Source: Pseudoalteromonas luteoviolacea H33-S
GTDB taxonomy: Bacteria > Pseudomonadota > Gammaproteobacteria > Enterobacterales > Alteromonadaceae
Reading direction: 5' to 3'
Assembly: GCF_001625695.1 (NCBI RefSeq)
Contig: NZ_AUXY01000088.1
Span: 1 to 64,000 of the forward strand
Length of the DNA: 64,000 bases
The notes under the pieces are model-generated. The model was not told the DNA's origin, made no database searches, and saw only the letters and a list, made by a program, of their open reading frames with translations. Positions 16,895 to 26,420 of this stretch are shown here, piece by piece. The position numbers and the translations under genes are program-made. Numbering within the stretch: the first letter of the stretch is position 1; every line of letters starts with the position of its first letter.

Positions 16895-17260
16895 ATGGTT
16901 ATATCTAATATCAAGTATGTAACGTTAGGATGTTTAGTCTCATCTAGCGTATTGGCAGCACCTGTATTTTCGGACTTTAGTGATAAAATAGACATACCAA
17001 GTGTCAAACCGGTCACTGTTGAAAATCAAACACAAAGGCAATTCAGCAATTATCTCAGCGATATAAAAGTTCAGAAGCATGAGACTTCTATTGGCGCAAT
17101 GTATTCAGCGCTGACGCCAGATGAGCAAATCAAATATAAATATCAAAAAGGCATTTTACGAGAGGCAGTCAAGTTTGAGTCGTTTCATGAGTACACTTAC
17201 AAAGTGAAAGTGTCAGTTAACAGGGTTGAGCAGCAAACACATTATATATTTTGGGAATAG
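16895..17260 (+). CDS. Small exported protein of unknown function
   Basis: The 121-residue product begins with a signal peptide cut about residue 22 (CLVSSSVLAAPVFS). The mature part is hydrophilic, rich in Lys, Val and Gln, without Cys, and ends in an aromatic-rich strand (QTHYIFWE). AAGGAG lies just upstream of the ATG. It is divergent from the beta-roll operon. No family recognised. Confidence 0.65.
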   Translation: MVISNIKYVTLGCLVSSSVLAAPVFSDFSDKIDIPSVKPVTVENQTQRQFSNYLSDIKVQKHETSIGAMYSALTPDEQIKYKYQKGILREAVKFESFHEYTYKVKVSVNRVEQQTHYIFWE

Positions 17261-17279
17261 GTGACTGCTCGGTAAAAAA

Positions 17280-17316
17280 GCGATTTGCTGTTAAGGCCAG
17301 TTAAGCAGCAAACCGC
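17280..17316. terminator. Hairpin between convergent genes
   Basis: GCGATTTGCTG and CAGCAAACCGC pair as an 11-bp stem with one mismatch around a 15-base loop, between the convergent genes ending at 17260 and 17339. There is an A-run before it, which becomes a T-run for minus-strand transcripts (ggtaaaaaagcg), so it suits the minus-strand gene best. Confidence 0.55.
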
Positions 17317-17338
17317 ACAAAGGTTAGATTAGTAAAAT

Positions 17339-18847
17339 TTAGTCACATCCTTTTTGAATAGGTGTAGTCCAAACTCTCACGACAAAATCATTGTAGTCAT
17401 TGTCGTTTTGATCTTCCCAGTATTGCTTGTCACCATATACCGCGTAATTTGTGGTTAAATGGTTACTATTGCCGTTGATTGCTAGAACATAGTTATAGCT
17501 ACTGCCAACAAGCACATCGTAACTACCAGAACCGCCATACTCATCTAGTAGTTTGACATAACTACCGTTTACTCTAATACCCCAGTCATTATTATTGACT
17601 GCGCTTTCCCTAACAAATTGATAATTGATACGGGTGTATTCGTCTGGAATACACTGTGGGTCATTTTCAAGTACGGTACCAGGTAATGACGCTGATCCTG
17701 TCACATTCTGATCAGCGGTTGCTTGAAGAGTGAATGTCTCGTCGCCTTCATAATCTTGGTCGTCTGTCGTGTCAATCACTATGCTGGCAACGGTATCACC
17801 GTTTGGAATCGTTATGCTAGTTTGGCTCAAGGCCAAGTCCGCCGCGCTGGTCGTGCCATGCGTAATACTTAAATCAATAGAGACGTCTTGATAGTAATCA
17901 TTACTTAAAGTGACTTGATATTCTAGTTGTGCTCCTTCAAAAGCAGAGTCTTTAACAGCTTCCAGTGTAAAAGTAGGGATCGGGTCGGTTTCACACGTTG
18001 GTGTGGTATAACATGCAACTTCATTGTGCGTGTTCGTGGCTAGATCGTTTAGTCTCACAGGTACAGTCGCCAGAAGGCAAGTATTACCTGACTGTGGATT
18101 CATTTTATAAAGCTTGGAGCGATTCACATGACCATAGTCATTGATCAGTGTTCGACTAACCACGACCTCTCCCGCTTGGTTTAATGTGGCTCCGGTTGCG
18201 GCAGTTAATGAGTGATTTGCAAGCTTGGTGACTTCGTATGTAGTTCTATCAATTTGATACACAGAACGACTGGTAATTAGATAGAGGTTACCGTCTTGAA
18301 TGACTAAGTCTCCCCTAAACTTGCCCTTCAATGAACCCAAGACACCTAATTCAGTGGCCGCACCAGTATTCTTATTAATTTGATATAGCTTCTTAAAGTC
18401 AGTACCAAGTAGGGCGTTACTGTCAGGATCAAAGACCATACTCAAAACTTGTGTGGTTCTGTCAACCACGGTGTGTGAGTTGGTATTAAAGTCATAATAA
18501 GCAAGACGTAGATACTTAAAACGCTGCCCTTCAATAGGTAAGTGCGCCTTTTGTTCTTCAGTGAGGTCTGTTAAGCCACTGATGTCTACTTTGTATTCAA
18601 TGGGTCTTGGTGCCGAAATGTAATACATGCGCTTATCTTCACTGTCATAAGCTAACGCGGAGGCGCTAAATTCGGCAAGGGTTTGTGCATATGCACTATT
18701 ATTCTGCTCATTTAAGCCAAATAAAATCCCCACATCGCCACGACCAGCATTGATGCCGAATAATTCGCCGTGACAAGTATTTGCAAAGCCAAGGGTGGGC
18801 AATGACGCAGTTGCGAGGGTTAAAATGGTTAGTGATGTTTTTAGCAT
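17339..18847 (-). CDS. Secreted protein with Calx-beta domain and DUF4114-like C-terminus
   Basis: The 502-residue product has a signal peptide (about 1-22), a region of about 30-270 that looks like a beta-propeller-type body (repeated short strands, YQINKNTGAATELG, YQIDRTTYEVTKLA), a Calx-beta domain at about 290-395 (SAFEGAQLEYQVTLSN and DDQDYEGDETFTL), and a C-terminal domain of about 400-500 with DQNDNDYNDFVVRV, a typical DUF4114-like acidic, probably Ca-binding motif. Calx-beta and DUF4114 occur in cell-surface adhesion and matrix proteins. A short N-terminal CHGELFG and C-terminal KGCD contain Cys. It is separated by its own hairpin and 204-base upstream region. Confidence 0.75.
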   Translation of the reverse strand: MLKTSLTILTLATASLPTLGFANTCHGELFGINAGRGDVGILFGLNEQNNSAYAQTLAEFSASALAYDSEDKRMYYISAPRPIEYKVDISGLTDLTEEQKAHLPIEGQRFKYLRLAYYDFNTNSHTVVDRTTQVLSMVFDPDSNALLGTDFKKLYQINKNTGAATELGVLGSLKGKFRGDLVIQDGNLYLITSRSVYQIDRTTYEVTKLANHSLTAATGATLNQAGEVVVSRTLINDYGHVNRSKLYKMNPQSGNTCLLATVPVRLNDLATNTHNEVACYTTPTCETDPIPTFTLEAVKDSAFEGAQLEYQVTLSNDYYQDVSIDLSITHGTTSAADLALSQTSITIPNGDTVASIVIDTTDDQDYEGDETFTLQATADQNVTGSASLPGTVLENDPQCIPDEYTRINYQFVRESAVNNNDWGIRVNGSYVKLLDEYGGSGSYDVLVGSSYNYVLAINGNSNHLTTNYAVYGDKQYWEDQNDNDYNDFVVRVWTTPIQKGCD

Positions 18848-19051
18848 GGTAACAAACTCTGTTCAGTTTATCCTAAGCAAGCTAACACAACACAAAGTAA
18901 TCACACATCTACATCCTCTGTAAGATGTGCATTCTTATTCCTTCGAGACAGACGCATCCATTATTATCTTTGCAATCTCATTATATCATCCTCTCTTATG
19001 AACAAAATTGCAACAATAAAATACAACTAATGGATTAAAAAAAAGCGAGTT

Positions 19052-19261
19052 TTAGCTGTTTTTCTTTGATTCCAAGTAGTTAGGCAGTAGTTCATCAACA
19101 ATTAATTTTGCAGGGAGTGTATAGCGAACACCTTGGAACATGACAGAAGTGTGTTCATCGATGCCTGTAATACCAGTTAAGGTCCAACCTTCGCCTTTTT
19201 CTGGACACAGAACTTTCGTAGTCGGGGGGATCACCTTAAATTCGTCACTTTTTTCCGTCAT
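19052..19261 (-). CDS. Small conserved-looking hypothetical protein
   Basis: The 69-residue product is hydrophilic, with one Cys (KVLCPEKGEGWTLTGITG) and no export signal. The middle looks like a small beta-rich fold (TSVMFQGVRYTLPAKLIV). Unknown family. It stands alone between the Calx-beta gene and a divergent acetyltransferase gene. Confidence 0.5.
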   Translation of the reverse strand: MTEKSDEFKVIPPTTKVLCPEKGEGWTLTGITGIDEHTSVMFQGVRYTLPAKLIVDELLPNYLESKKNS

Positions 19262-19338
19262 ATTTTTATCTTCACTGGACTTTCAAATAAGATGGGGTAG
19301 TTTATACCAAAATAATAAAAAATCGACCCATAAACCAG

Positions 19339-19845
19339 ATGGAACTACGAACAAAAAGGCTGATATTACGCCTCGTTTCTTATAGAGACTGTAACGCGCT
19401 GCATAATATTTTAAATAACCCAAAAGTGAGTCACTATAACGACTATGGTACTGACTTATCTTTGCAAGATATCAAGGCCATGATCCAAGGTGATTTAGAG
19501 CTTTTTTATCAGGGGGTTGGAGCTCGTTTTGCACTATTAAAGGAGGGGGTTGTCATTGGCTCCATTGGTTTGTTTGACTATCAAGAGTCAACATCAGAAA
19601 TTTCAATTGGTTATGAACTCGCACCTGAGCATTGGGGTAATGGGTATATGCGCGAAGCGGCTAGCTGTCTAGTTGATTCATTGACAAACGTACTACCCAA
19701 AGCGCTTATTGAGCAAATTAATGCCAATGTTGATAAAGAAAATAAAAGAAGTATTAATTTATTAAAGCATTTGGGCTTTGAGCAAAAGCATAAGCAATAC
19801 CGCTTACACCTTTGCCAAAATCAATCACAGATGCGTGCCTTATAG
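19339..19845 (+). CDS. GNAT-family N-acetyltransferase (RimJ/RimL type)
   Basis: The 168-residue protein starts TKRLILRLVSYRDCNALHNI, the usual opening of RimJ/RimL-type acetyltransferases, and has the acetyl-CoA loop region ELAPEHWGNGYMREAAS at about residues 95-111 and the C-terminal NKRSINLLKHLGFEQ. It would transfer acetyl from acetyl-CoA to an amine, possibly a protein N-terminus or a small molecule. The ribosome-binding site is weak. Its last six bases overlap the end of the convergent lipoprotein gene. Confidence 0.85.
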   Translation: MELRTKRLILRLVSYRDCNALHNILNNPKVSHYNDYGTDLSLQDIKAMIQGDLELFYQGVGARFALLKEGVVIGSIGLFDYQESTSEISIGYELAPEHWGNGYMREAASCLVDSLTNVLPKALIEQINANVDKENKRSINLLKHLGFEQKHKQYRLHLCQNQSQMRAL

Positions 19846-20085
19846 GCCTTTTTTGCTAAATAGTGTTACGCGATCAGAAACCAGTGTCACAGTAATGTTC
19901 TTTGATTCATTTCCCCAAACACAGTTAGTATGCAACGTTTTTTCTTCGCATGAATCTGCTGAACCTAGGACTTTTTCAAGTTCTGCTTTCTCCATACCAA
20001 CAGATATTTTTTCGTAGTTTTCGATACTGACTTTTGAGCAAGCGGTAAGTGAAAGTAAAGCGGCAATGACTAAAAGTTTTTTCAT
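19840..20085 (-). CDS. Small SmpA/OmlA-like lipoprotein
   Basis: The 81-residue product has a clear lipobox (LLSLTAC, Cys 16). The mature part, VSIENYEKISVGMEKAELEKVLG, matches the SmpA/OmlA/BLIP-like opening seen in BamE-type and DUF3862-type lipoproteins (IxxGMxxxEVxxLLG). Two more Cys (DSCEE and HTNCVW) could form a disulfide in the periplasm. It is 13 bases downstream of csiV and on the same strand, so it may be the end of the mfd-csiV unit. Confidence 0.7.
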   Translation of the reverse strand: MKKLLVIAALLSLTACSKVSIENYEKISVGMEKAELEKVLGSADSCEEKTLHTNCVWGNESKNITVTLVSDRVTLFSKKGL

Positions 20086-20098
20086 GCTATTGATCCTG

Positions 20099-20941
20099 TT
20101 AGTGCTTATATTTTCTTATCTGGAAAATAATACCCATTTTAGGGTGATCTAAATAATGTATATCGCCACTATAAACACGAGTGAACTGTGACATTCTAGC
20201 TGACTCCAGCTCACCAGTATCCGACATATAGCGATAGTCAAAGTTACTCGTCACATATAAGTAGTGGCGAATATGAATTTTCATCGTGCCATCTAGCTCC
20301 CACAATGTGTCACCGCCAGATGTTAGGTTGGGCTTTGGCTCGGTGCTGAGTAAGCTGATAAAGTTATCGTTACTCGACTCATTATAGATGTAGCTGGCAG
20401 GCTCAGCGTACTTTTTACCGCCATAAACAACAACGTTGGGAGCGCGTTTTTTGCTTTGATCAGGGAAACGCCAACCAGTATGTAAAATTGCTGTATGCCC
20501 TTTACGTTCAAGCTTTTTGCGTATTGACTCAAACTTAAGTTGCTCAGGTGCCAACAAATACATAGACTGCATATGTTCAAGGGGCTCACTGACAGGCACA
20601 ATAGGTAAAATGTCATAGCGCTCTACATAGTTAATGTCGTCATCGCAATACCAAGAGCTTTGGGCTCTAGTAAACTTTTCAGTGACACTGCGTGGGTCAT
20701 AGTTTGGGTCGCCTGATAAGCAAGATTGATGACCAACATTATTGTAACCCTGCGTGAGTAAATCTAATCGCTTCTCAGTAGGTAACGGTGGTGTTTCAAT
20801 TGAAAAGTCTTCCTTAATGGTTGACGCATCTTTTTGAGAAAAAGCGATTAACTCAACTTCAAACCAGCGCACGGCAAAAGCAGGCATGGCCGATGTGCTC
20901 AATGCTGCTAATAGTCCCCATTTAACGATTGATTGCTTCAT
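20099..20941 (-). CDS. csiV: CsiV-like peptidoglycan-binding periplasmic protein
   Basis: The 280-residue product has a signal peptide (about 1-23, AALSTSAMPAFAV) and the CsiV hallmark WFEVELIAFSQ right after it, with later GWRFP and IRHYLYVTSNFDYR segments. In Vibrio, CsiV binds peptidoglycan and is needed for resistance to D-Met through the SM-like LpoA/PBP pathway, and it lies next to mfd as here. Its ATG overlaps the stop of mfd by four bases, so the two are coupled. Confidence 0.82.
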   Translation of the reverse strand: MKQSIVKWGLLAALSTSAMPAFAVRWFEVELIAFSQKDASTIKEDFSIETPPLPTEKRLDLLTQGYNNVGHQSCLSGDPNYDPRSVTEKFTRAQSSWYCDDDINYVERYDILPIVPVSEPLEHMQSMYLLAPEQLKFESIRKKLERKGHTAILHTGWRFPDQSKKRAPNVVVYGGKKYAEPASYIYNESSNDNFISLLSTEPKPNLTSGGDTLWELDGTMKIHIRHYLYVTSNFDYRYMSDTGELESARMSQFTRVYSGDIHYLDHPKMGIIFQIRKYKH

Positions 20942-23900
20942 GCAACAGCCTTTTTCTGAAAGTCATCCATCATGGCGTTAATGAGCTTCAAACGCTCTTG
21001 GCCATTTTTTTCTTCTATATTAAAGCGTAGTTTACTCGCGCCTTCCATACGATATATGGCAGGATTGCTTTGTATCAAGCCGATGATGAACGTTGGGTTA
21101 ACACCGGTGTTATTACTAAATTCAAAATAGCCACCTTTAGGATTCGCTTCAATCTTCTGTATTCCGATTTGTTGTGCTTTACATTTCAATAGCTGTATTT
21201 CGAAAATATTTTTAGCAGCATCTGGTAATAAGCCAAAGCGGTCTATTAGCTCAACCTTTAACTCGTCCAGCTCATTTTCAGAAGACAGAGTAGCAATGCG
21301 CTTGTACATGCTCAGGCGAGTATTCACATCATGGATGTAATCATCAGGCAGTAGAGCTGGTAGTTTCAAGTCAACTTCGCTTTGTTGCTGTAATAAGTTC
21401 TCAAGCGTTGGCTCTTTGCCATCTTTGAGCGCTTGAACAGCTTGCTCTAGCATTTCCATGTACAAGGTAAATCCAACCGTTTGGATTTGACCGCTTTGGT
21501 CGTCACCTAGCAGCTCACCCGCACCACGGATCTCTAAATCATGCGTTGCAAGTGCAAAACCAGCGCCTAAGTCTTCAAGAGATTCGATCGCTTGTAGTCG
21601 TTTTACCGCATCTTTGGTCAAGCTTTGGCTATTTCGAGTTAATAAATATGCATATGCTTGGTGATGGCTACGACCAACTCGGCCACGAAGCTGGTGTAGC
21701 TGTGCTAAGCCAAGTTTGTCAGCGCGGTCCATAATGATGGTATTCGCGGTTGGAATATCTATACCTGTTTCTATGATGGTGGTACATACCAATACGTTGT
21801 GCTTTTGATGGTAAAAGTCACTCATCAAATGCTCGAGCTCGCGTTCGCGCATTTGACCATGTGCAACAGCGATATTGGCTTCTGGTACAAGCGCTGAGAT
21901 ATCCGCTGCGGTTTTTTCGATGGTCTCAACGTTGTTGTGCAGGAAGTAAACCTGACCACCTCGTTTGATCTCACGTAAGATGGCTTCACGGATAAGTTCG
22001 TCATTGCGCTCACGTACAAAAGTTTTAACTGCCAGTCTCTTTGCAGGTGGCGTTGCTATGATAGATAAATCACGCATACCACTCATCGCCATATTAAGCG
22101 TTCTTGGAATTGGCGTTGCTGTCAGCGTTAAAATGTCTACGTCTGCGCGTAGCTTTTTAATCTTTTCTTTTTGACGCACACCAAAGCGGTGTTCCTCATC
22201 GACAATCAATAAGCCTAAGTCTTTAAACTTTATGTTTTCTTGAATGAGCTTATGGGTGCCAATGACAATATCAATTTTGCCATCTTCTAAGGCATTTAAT
22301 GTTTCTTTTTGTTCTTTTGTGCTGTTAAAGCGAGAAAGTACGCCGACTTCGATAGGTAGATCGGCAAAGCGGTCTTTGAAGTTTTCAAAGTGTTGTTGTG
22401 CAAGTAGTGTTGTTGGTACTAGAACAGCAACTTGTTTATTGTCGTTTATGGCAACAAATGCAGCGCGCATGGCGACTTCTGTTTTACCAAAGCCCACGTC
22501 ACCACATACGAGCCTGTCCATTGCTTGATTAGTTTGCATGTCACCAATGACGGCCTCGATGGCGTTGCGCTGATCGTCTGTTTCTTCAAATGGGAAACTA
22601 TTGCTGAAATCTCTATATGCGCCACCATCAAGTTTAAATTGATGGCCTGGTTTGCTTTGACGCTTAGCATAAATATCTAATAGTTCAGCTGCAACATCTC
22701 GCACTTTTTCAGCGGCTTTGCGTTTGGCTTTCTCCCAAACATCTGAACCTAATTTATGGAGTGGGGCAGAAGCTTCTTCACCGCCAGAATAACGACTCAG
22801 CATATGTAAAGATGACACCGGCACATAAAGTTTGGCATCACCAGAGTAGATAATGGTCACAAACTCAGTGGCAACCCCCGCAGCATCAATGGTTTGCAAA
22901 CCAAGGTAGCGACCAACACCGTGGTCTAAATGTACAATTGGCTGGCCTTCTTTTAGCTCTGCTAGATTACGAATCAGGGCATCTTGTCCTTGCTCGTATT
23001 TGTGCTTACGACGTCTGCGTTGGGATACTTTAATCCCCAGTAACTCTTGCTCAGTGATAAGTGATAAAGGTTTCGCGCCATTAAGAAAAACAGATGCTTC
23101 AAGCGGACTGACTACTAAACCAACATCTGTACGACCTTTAATGAATGCTTCAAAGGACTCGAATTCTTTTAGTTTCAAGCCTGTTGGCTTTAAAAGCGTT
23201 AATAATGATTCACGACGACCATCTGACTCAACACTGAAAAGTACTTTACCTTTTTGTTGTTTTTGTTCAGTGATGTAACTCACAATGGATGAATACGGAT
23301 CTGCTTGCTTGTGGTCAATACGCACATCATCAATAAGGGCAGAATTAACGTTTGTATGGCCCGCTTTTGTCCCAAGTGATGCTTGGCTTAATCGAATTCT
23401 CGGGTAATGTGAAAACGCCTCAAAAAGAGACTCGACATTAAGGTAAAGTTCTTTTGGTTCAAGCAATGGTCTTAATGGATCAACTCTACGGTTTTCGTAT
23501 CGCTTGCTGACATCTGACCAAAAGTCACCAGCGGCGTGCTCGATATCGCCTAGATGCATGAAAACAGCATCTTTTGGTAAATAATCAAAAATGGTCGCCA
23601 GCTTGTCATAAAATAACGGTAAGTAGTATTCGATACCTGCTGGCCAATTACCACGTGTTACCTGCATGTAGATGGAGTCTTGTTCAGAGCTTGCTCCAAA
23701 GGTTTCGCGGTATTGAATACGAAAGCGCTCAATGTCACTGTCGTTGGTTGGAAACTCGTGTGCAGGCAATAAGTCAATTGACTTTATGGTCTCGCTTGAA
23801 CGCTGTGTTTCAATGTCAAAAAGACGAATACTATCTAGCTCATCATCAAAAAAGTCTAATCGGTAAGGGTGCTGACTTCCCATTGGATAAAGGTCAATGA

Positions 23901-24411
23901 TAGATCCGCGCACAGCGAATTCACCATGTTCCATCACCTGCTGTACGTTACGATAGCCTGCTTGAGTAAGGGTTTCTTTGAGACCTTGCGCATCTAACGT
24001 GTCGCCCACTTTAAACTGCAGCGCATTGCCATAGATAAATTCAGGCGGCGCGGTTCTGAGCATTAATGTTGCAACGGGGATGAGTAGCACCCCCTGTTGC
24101 TTTGTGCGTAGCGCATTGAGGCTGGCTAAACGCTGAGAAATAATATCTTGGTGCGGCGAAAAATGGTCATAGGGGAGGGTTTCCCAATCCGGAAAAACCA
24201 TGACGCTGTCTTCACCAAGTAAATAACCGAGCTCAGTTTCTAAGCGAAGTGCACTGGGGGTGTCTGGCGTGACTAACACGACAAGGGATTGATTCTTTTT
24301 TACGCCCTCGCTGATAGTAATTGCCAAGCTACTACCGAGTAATTGACCCCAATGGATCTTATCCTTTGCTGATTTTACCCAAGGTAGCTCATTCCACTGC
24401 ACTAATGCCAT
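20938..24411 (-). CDS. mfd: Transcription-repair coupling factor
   Basis: Mfd removes stalled RNA polymerase and recruits UvrA. The 1157-residue length is right. Visible parts: UvrB-homology N-terminus (VFPDWETLPYDHFSPHQD), the RNA-polymerase-interacting domain (VHLDHGVGRYLGLQ), Walker A VCGDVGFGKTEVAMR, DEEH box VDEEHRFGVRQK, TATPIPRTL, motif VI QLRGRVGRSHHQAY, and the C-terminal UvrA-binding domain. It precedes csiV with a 4-base overlap, and the aguB gene ends 18 bases before its start on the same strand. Confidence 0.98.
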   Translation of the reverse strand: MALVQWNELPWVKSAKDKIHWGQLLGSSLAITISEGVKKNQSLVVLVTPDTPSALRLETELGYLLGEDSVMVFPDWETLPYDHFSPHQDIISQRLASLNALRTKQQGVLLIPVATLMLRTAPPEFIYGNALQFKVGDTLDAQGLKETLTQAGYRNVQQVMEHGEFAVRGSIIDLYPMGSQHPYRLDFFDDELDSIRLFDIETQRSSETIKSIDLLPAHEFPTNDSDIERFRIQYRETFGASSEQDSIYMQVTRGNWPAGIEYYLPLFYDKLATIFDYLPKDAVFMHLGDIEHAAGDFWSDVSKRYENRRVDPLRPLLEPKELYLNVESLFEAFSHYPRIRLSQASLGTKAGHTNVNSALIDDVRIDHKQADPYSSIVSYITEQKQQKGKVLFSVESDGRRESLLTLLKPTGLKLKEFESFEAFIKGRTDVGLVVSPLEASVFLNGAKPLSLITEQELLGIKVSQRRRRKHKYEQGQDALIRNLAELKEGQPIVHLDHGVGRYLGLQTIDAAGVATEFVTIIYSGDAKLYVPVSSLHMLSRYSGGEEASAPLHKLGSDVWEKAKRKAAEKVRDVAAELLDIYAKRQSKPGHQFKLDGGAYRDFSNSFPFEETDDQRNAIEAVIGDMQTNQAMDRLVCGDVGFGKTEVAMRAAFVAINDNKQVAVLVPTTLLAQQHFENFKDRFADLPIEVGVLSRFNSTKEQKETLNALEDGKIDIVIGTHKLIQENIKFKDLGLLIVDEEHRFGVRQKEKIKKLRADVDILTLTATPIPRTLNMAMSGMRDLSIIATPPAKRLAVKTFVRERNDELIREAILREIKRGGQVYFLHNNVETIEKTAADISALVPEANIAVAHGQMRERELEHLMSDFYHQKHNVLVCTTIIETGIDIPTANTIIMDRADKLGLAQLHQLRGRVGRSHHQAYAYLLTRNSQSLTKDAVKRLQAIESLEDLGAGFALATHDLEIRGAGELLGDDQSGQIQTVGFTLYMEMLEQAVQALKDGKEPTLENLLQQQSEVDLKLPALLPDDYIHDVNTRLSMYKRIATLSSENELDELKVELIDRFGLLPDAAKNIFEIQLLKCKAQQIGIQKIEANPKGGYFEFSNNTGVNPTFIIGLIQSNPAIYRMEGASKLRFNIEEKNGQERLKLINAMMDDFQKKAVA

Positions 24412-24428
24412 TCTTAACTCCTAACTAC

Positions 24429-25319
24429 TTAATCTCTGTATATTTTACATAGGTCTTGATAATGATCTATACGTCTATCACGTAAATACGGCCAAATACG
24501 GCGAACTGACTCACTGCGGTCTTGATCAATATCGACGACAAGTACTTCTTCTTGATCTTCAGTACCATGAACAAGCAGTTCACCCTGAGGACCGGCGACA
24601 AAAGAATTGCCCCAGAACAAGATACCCTCGCTTTGCGCACTTGGATCAGATTCGTGGCCAACTCGGTTCACACTAATAACAGGCACGCCATTAGAAACAG
24701 CATGTGCGCGCTGTGCAATCATCCATGCATCACGTTGACGAATTTGTTCATCTTTATCATCACGCGGGTCCCAGCCAATCGCCGTTGGGTAGATAAGCAA
24801 CTCAGCACCTGCCATGGCCATTAATCTTGCGCCCTCAGGGAACCATTGATCCCAACAAACTAAAACGCCTAGTTTGCCTACAGATGTTTGGATTGGCTCA
24901 AAACCTAAATCACCCGGGGTAAAGTAAAATTTTTCATAGAAGCCCGGATCGTCAGGGATATGCATCTTACGATACTTTCCAGCAATGGTGCCATCCGACT
25001 CAATGACGACTGCGGTATTGTGATATAAGCCCGTTGCTCGCTTTTCAAAAAGTGAGGCGACAATAACAACGTTGAGTTCTTTCGCAAGTGCACAAAATGC
25101 ATCCGTACTTGGACCCGGTATGGTTTCAGCTAAGTCGAATAAATCCGTGTCTTCAGTTTGACAGAAATATAGGCTACGGTGAAGCTCTTGTAATACAACT
25201 AATTTTGCACCTTGTGCTGCTGCATTTTTAATGCCTGAAATGGACTTTTCGAAGTTACTTTCTAGGTTGTCGCTATTAGCGTGTTGGATTAACGCGACTT
25301 TCAAATTATTGTTGCTCAT
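24429..25319 (-). CDS. aguB: N-carbamoylputrescine amidase
   Basis: This 296-residue nitrilase-family enzyme turns N-carbamoylputrescine into putrescine, CO2 and ammonia. The catalytic triad is visible as Glu in VVLQELHRSLYF, Lys in KYRKMHIPDD and Cys in LVCWDQWFPEGARL. The Q-E-L-H-R-S-L-Y-F and the DPGFYEKFYFTPGD segments are typical of AguB. It overlaps the aguA gene by 14 bases, and both are on the minus strand. Confidence 0.95.
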   Translation of the reverse strand: MSNNNLKVALIQHANSDNLESNFEKSISGIKNAAAQGAKLVVLQELHRSLYFCQTEDTDLFDLAETIPGPSTDAFCALAKELNVVIVASLFEKRATGLYHNTAVVIESDGTIAGKYRKMHIPDDPGFYEKFYFTPGDLGFEPIQTSVGKLGVLVCWDQWFPEGARLMAMAGAELLIYPTAIGWDPRDDKDEQIRQRDAWMIAQRAHAVSNGVPVISVNRVGHESDPSAQSEGILFWGNSFVAGPQGELLVHGTEDQEEVLVVDIDQDRSESVRRIWPYLRDRRIDHYQDLCKIYRD

Positions 25320-26364
25320 TTGGGTTCCTACTTAAAAAGCCTTGAGGTAGTTGCATTGTGATACAGTGCAAGCTGCCAAATTGATGAATAATTGGCAGGC
25401 AGTCAATGCCAATAATGGTTCTTTCAGGATGTGCCTTTTGCAATTGAGTCAGTGCGAGTGCGTCTTTTTCATCCCCATAAATAGGGAGCAATACAGTATC
25501 GTTAATGATCAGATAATTCGCATAAGTTGCAGGTAAACGTTCATTCTCATCATTGTATTTAGCACTTGGCCACGGCAAAGGTATTAAGTTATATGGTTCA
25601 CCTGAAAGAGTGACAAACTCTTTAAGTTGAGACTCCATCGCATTGAGTGCCTGATAGTGTTCGTCTTGTTCATCGTCACATTGCACATACACAAGGGTAT
25701 TATTTGGTGCAAATCTGACTAGCGTATCGATGTGGCTGTCCGTGTCGTCACCAGCAAGGTAGCCATGGTCAACCCACAAAAACGAAGTTGCGCCTAGCTC
25801 TTTAGTGAGCTCAGCTTCAACTTGCTGCTTGTTCAGGTGTGGGTTGCGATTTGGATTCAGTAAGCACTCTGATGTGGTTAACAAAACTTTGTGCTCGTTA
25901 ATCTCGACACCGCCACCTTCTAACACCAAGTTGACTTGTTGAACTTGGTTATGCTCGTCTGCAATTTGCTGACACATAGCGGCATTGATCTGGGTATCTA
26001 AATCGCTTTGGTATTTGTTTCCCCAGCCGTTAAAGATGAAGTCTTTAATACTGAGTTCACCGCATGTATTCGCTGTTGTCAGCGGACCATGATCACGTGC
26101 CCAAGTATCGTTGCAAGGCGCATCAACAAATACGACTTGTTGCATATCTACGCTGGCATCAATCAGTAGGGTGGTAATATGATTTTTAAGCGCTTCGTCG
26201 TGGGCAACGATAACCACTTTTTGAACTTGTGATATTTGCTGACATAGGGCGATATAAACAGGCTCAACTTGCTCAAGAATATCAGCCCAGTCAGTATTTT
26301 TGTGCGGCCATGTGACCATCACCGCATCTTGCGGTGACCATTCAGGTAATAACGTAAAACTCAT
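25306..26364 (-). CDS. aguA: Agmatine deiminase
   Basis: The 352-residue enzyme of the guanidino-group-modifying superfamily converts agmatine to N-carbamoylputrescine, supplying the substrate of AguB. Seen are the substrate-region WARDHGPLT, the EGGGVEIN motif, TTSECLLNPNRNP, and the catalytic Cys in FGSLHCITMQLP. aguA is upstream of aguB and overlaps it by 14 bases. The pair gives an arginine-decarboxylase-dependent route to putrescine. Confidence 0.95.
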   Translation of the reverse strand: MSFTLLPEWSPQDAVMVTWPHKNTDWADILEQVEPVYIALCQQISQVQKVVIVAHDEALKNHITTLLIDASVDMQQVVFVDAPCNDTWARDHGPLTTANTCGELSIKDFIFNGWGNKYQSDLDTQINAAMCQQIADEHNQVQQVNLVLEGGGVEINEHKVLLTTSECLLNPNRNPHLNKQQVEAELTKELGATSFLWVDHGYLAGDDTDSHIDTLVRFAPNNTLVYVQCDDEQDEHYQALNAMESQLKEFVTLSGEPYNLIPLPWPSAKYNDENERLPATYANYLIINDTVLLPIYGDEKDALALTQLQKAHPERTIIGIDCLPIIHQFGSLHCITMQLPQGFLSRNPNEQQ

Positions 26365-26420
26365 GACGATAATAGATTCTTAATTACTAGGGGCTAAGTG
26401 TATCACTGCATGGCGCTGTG

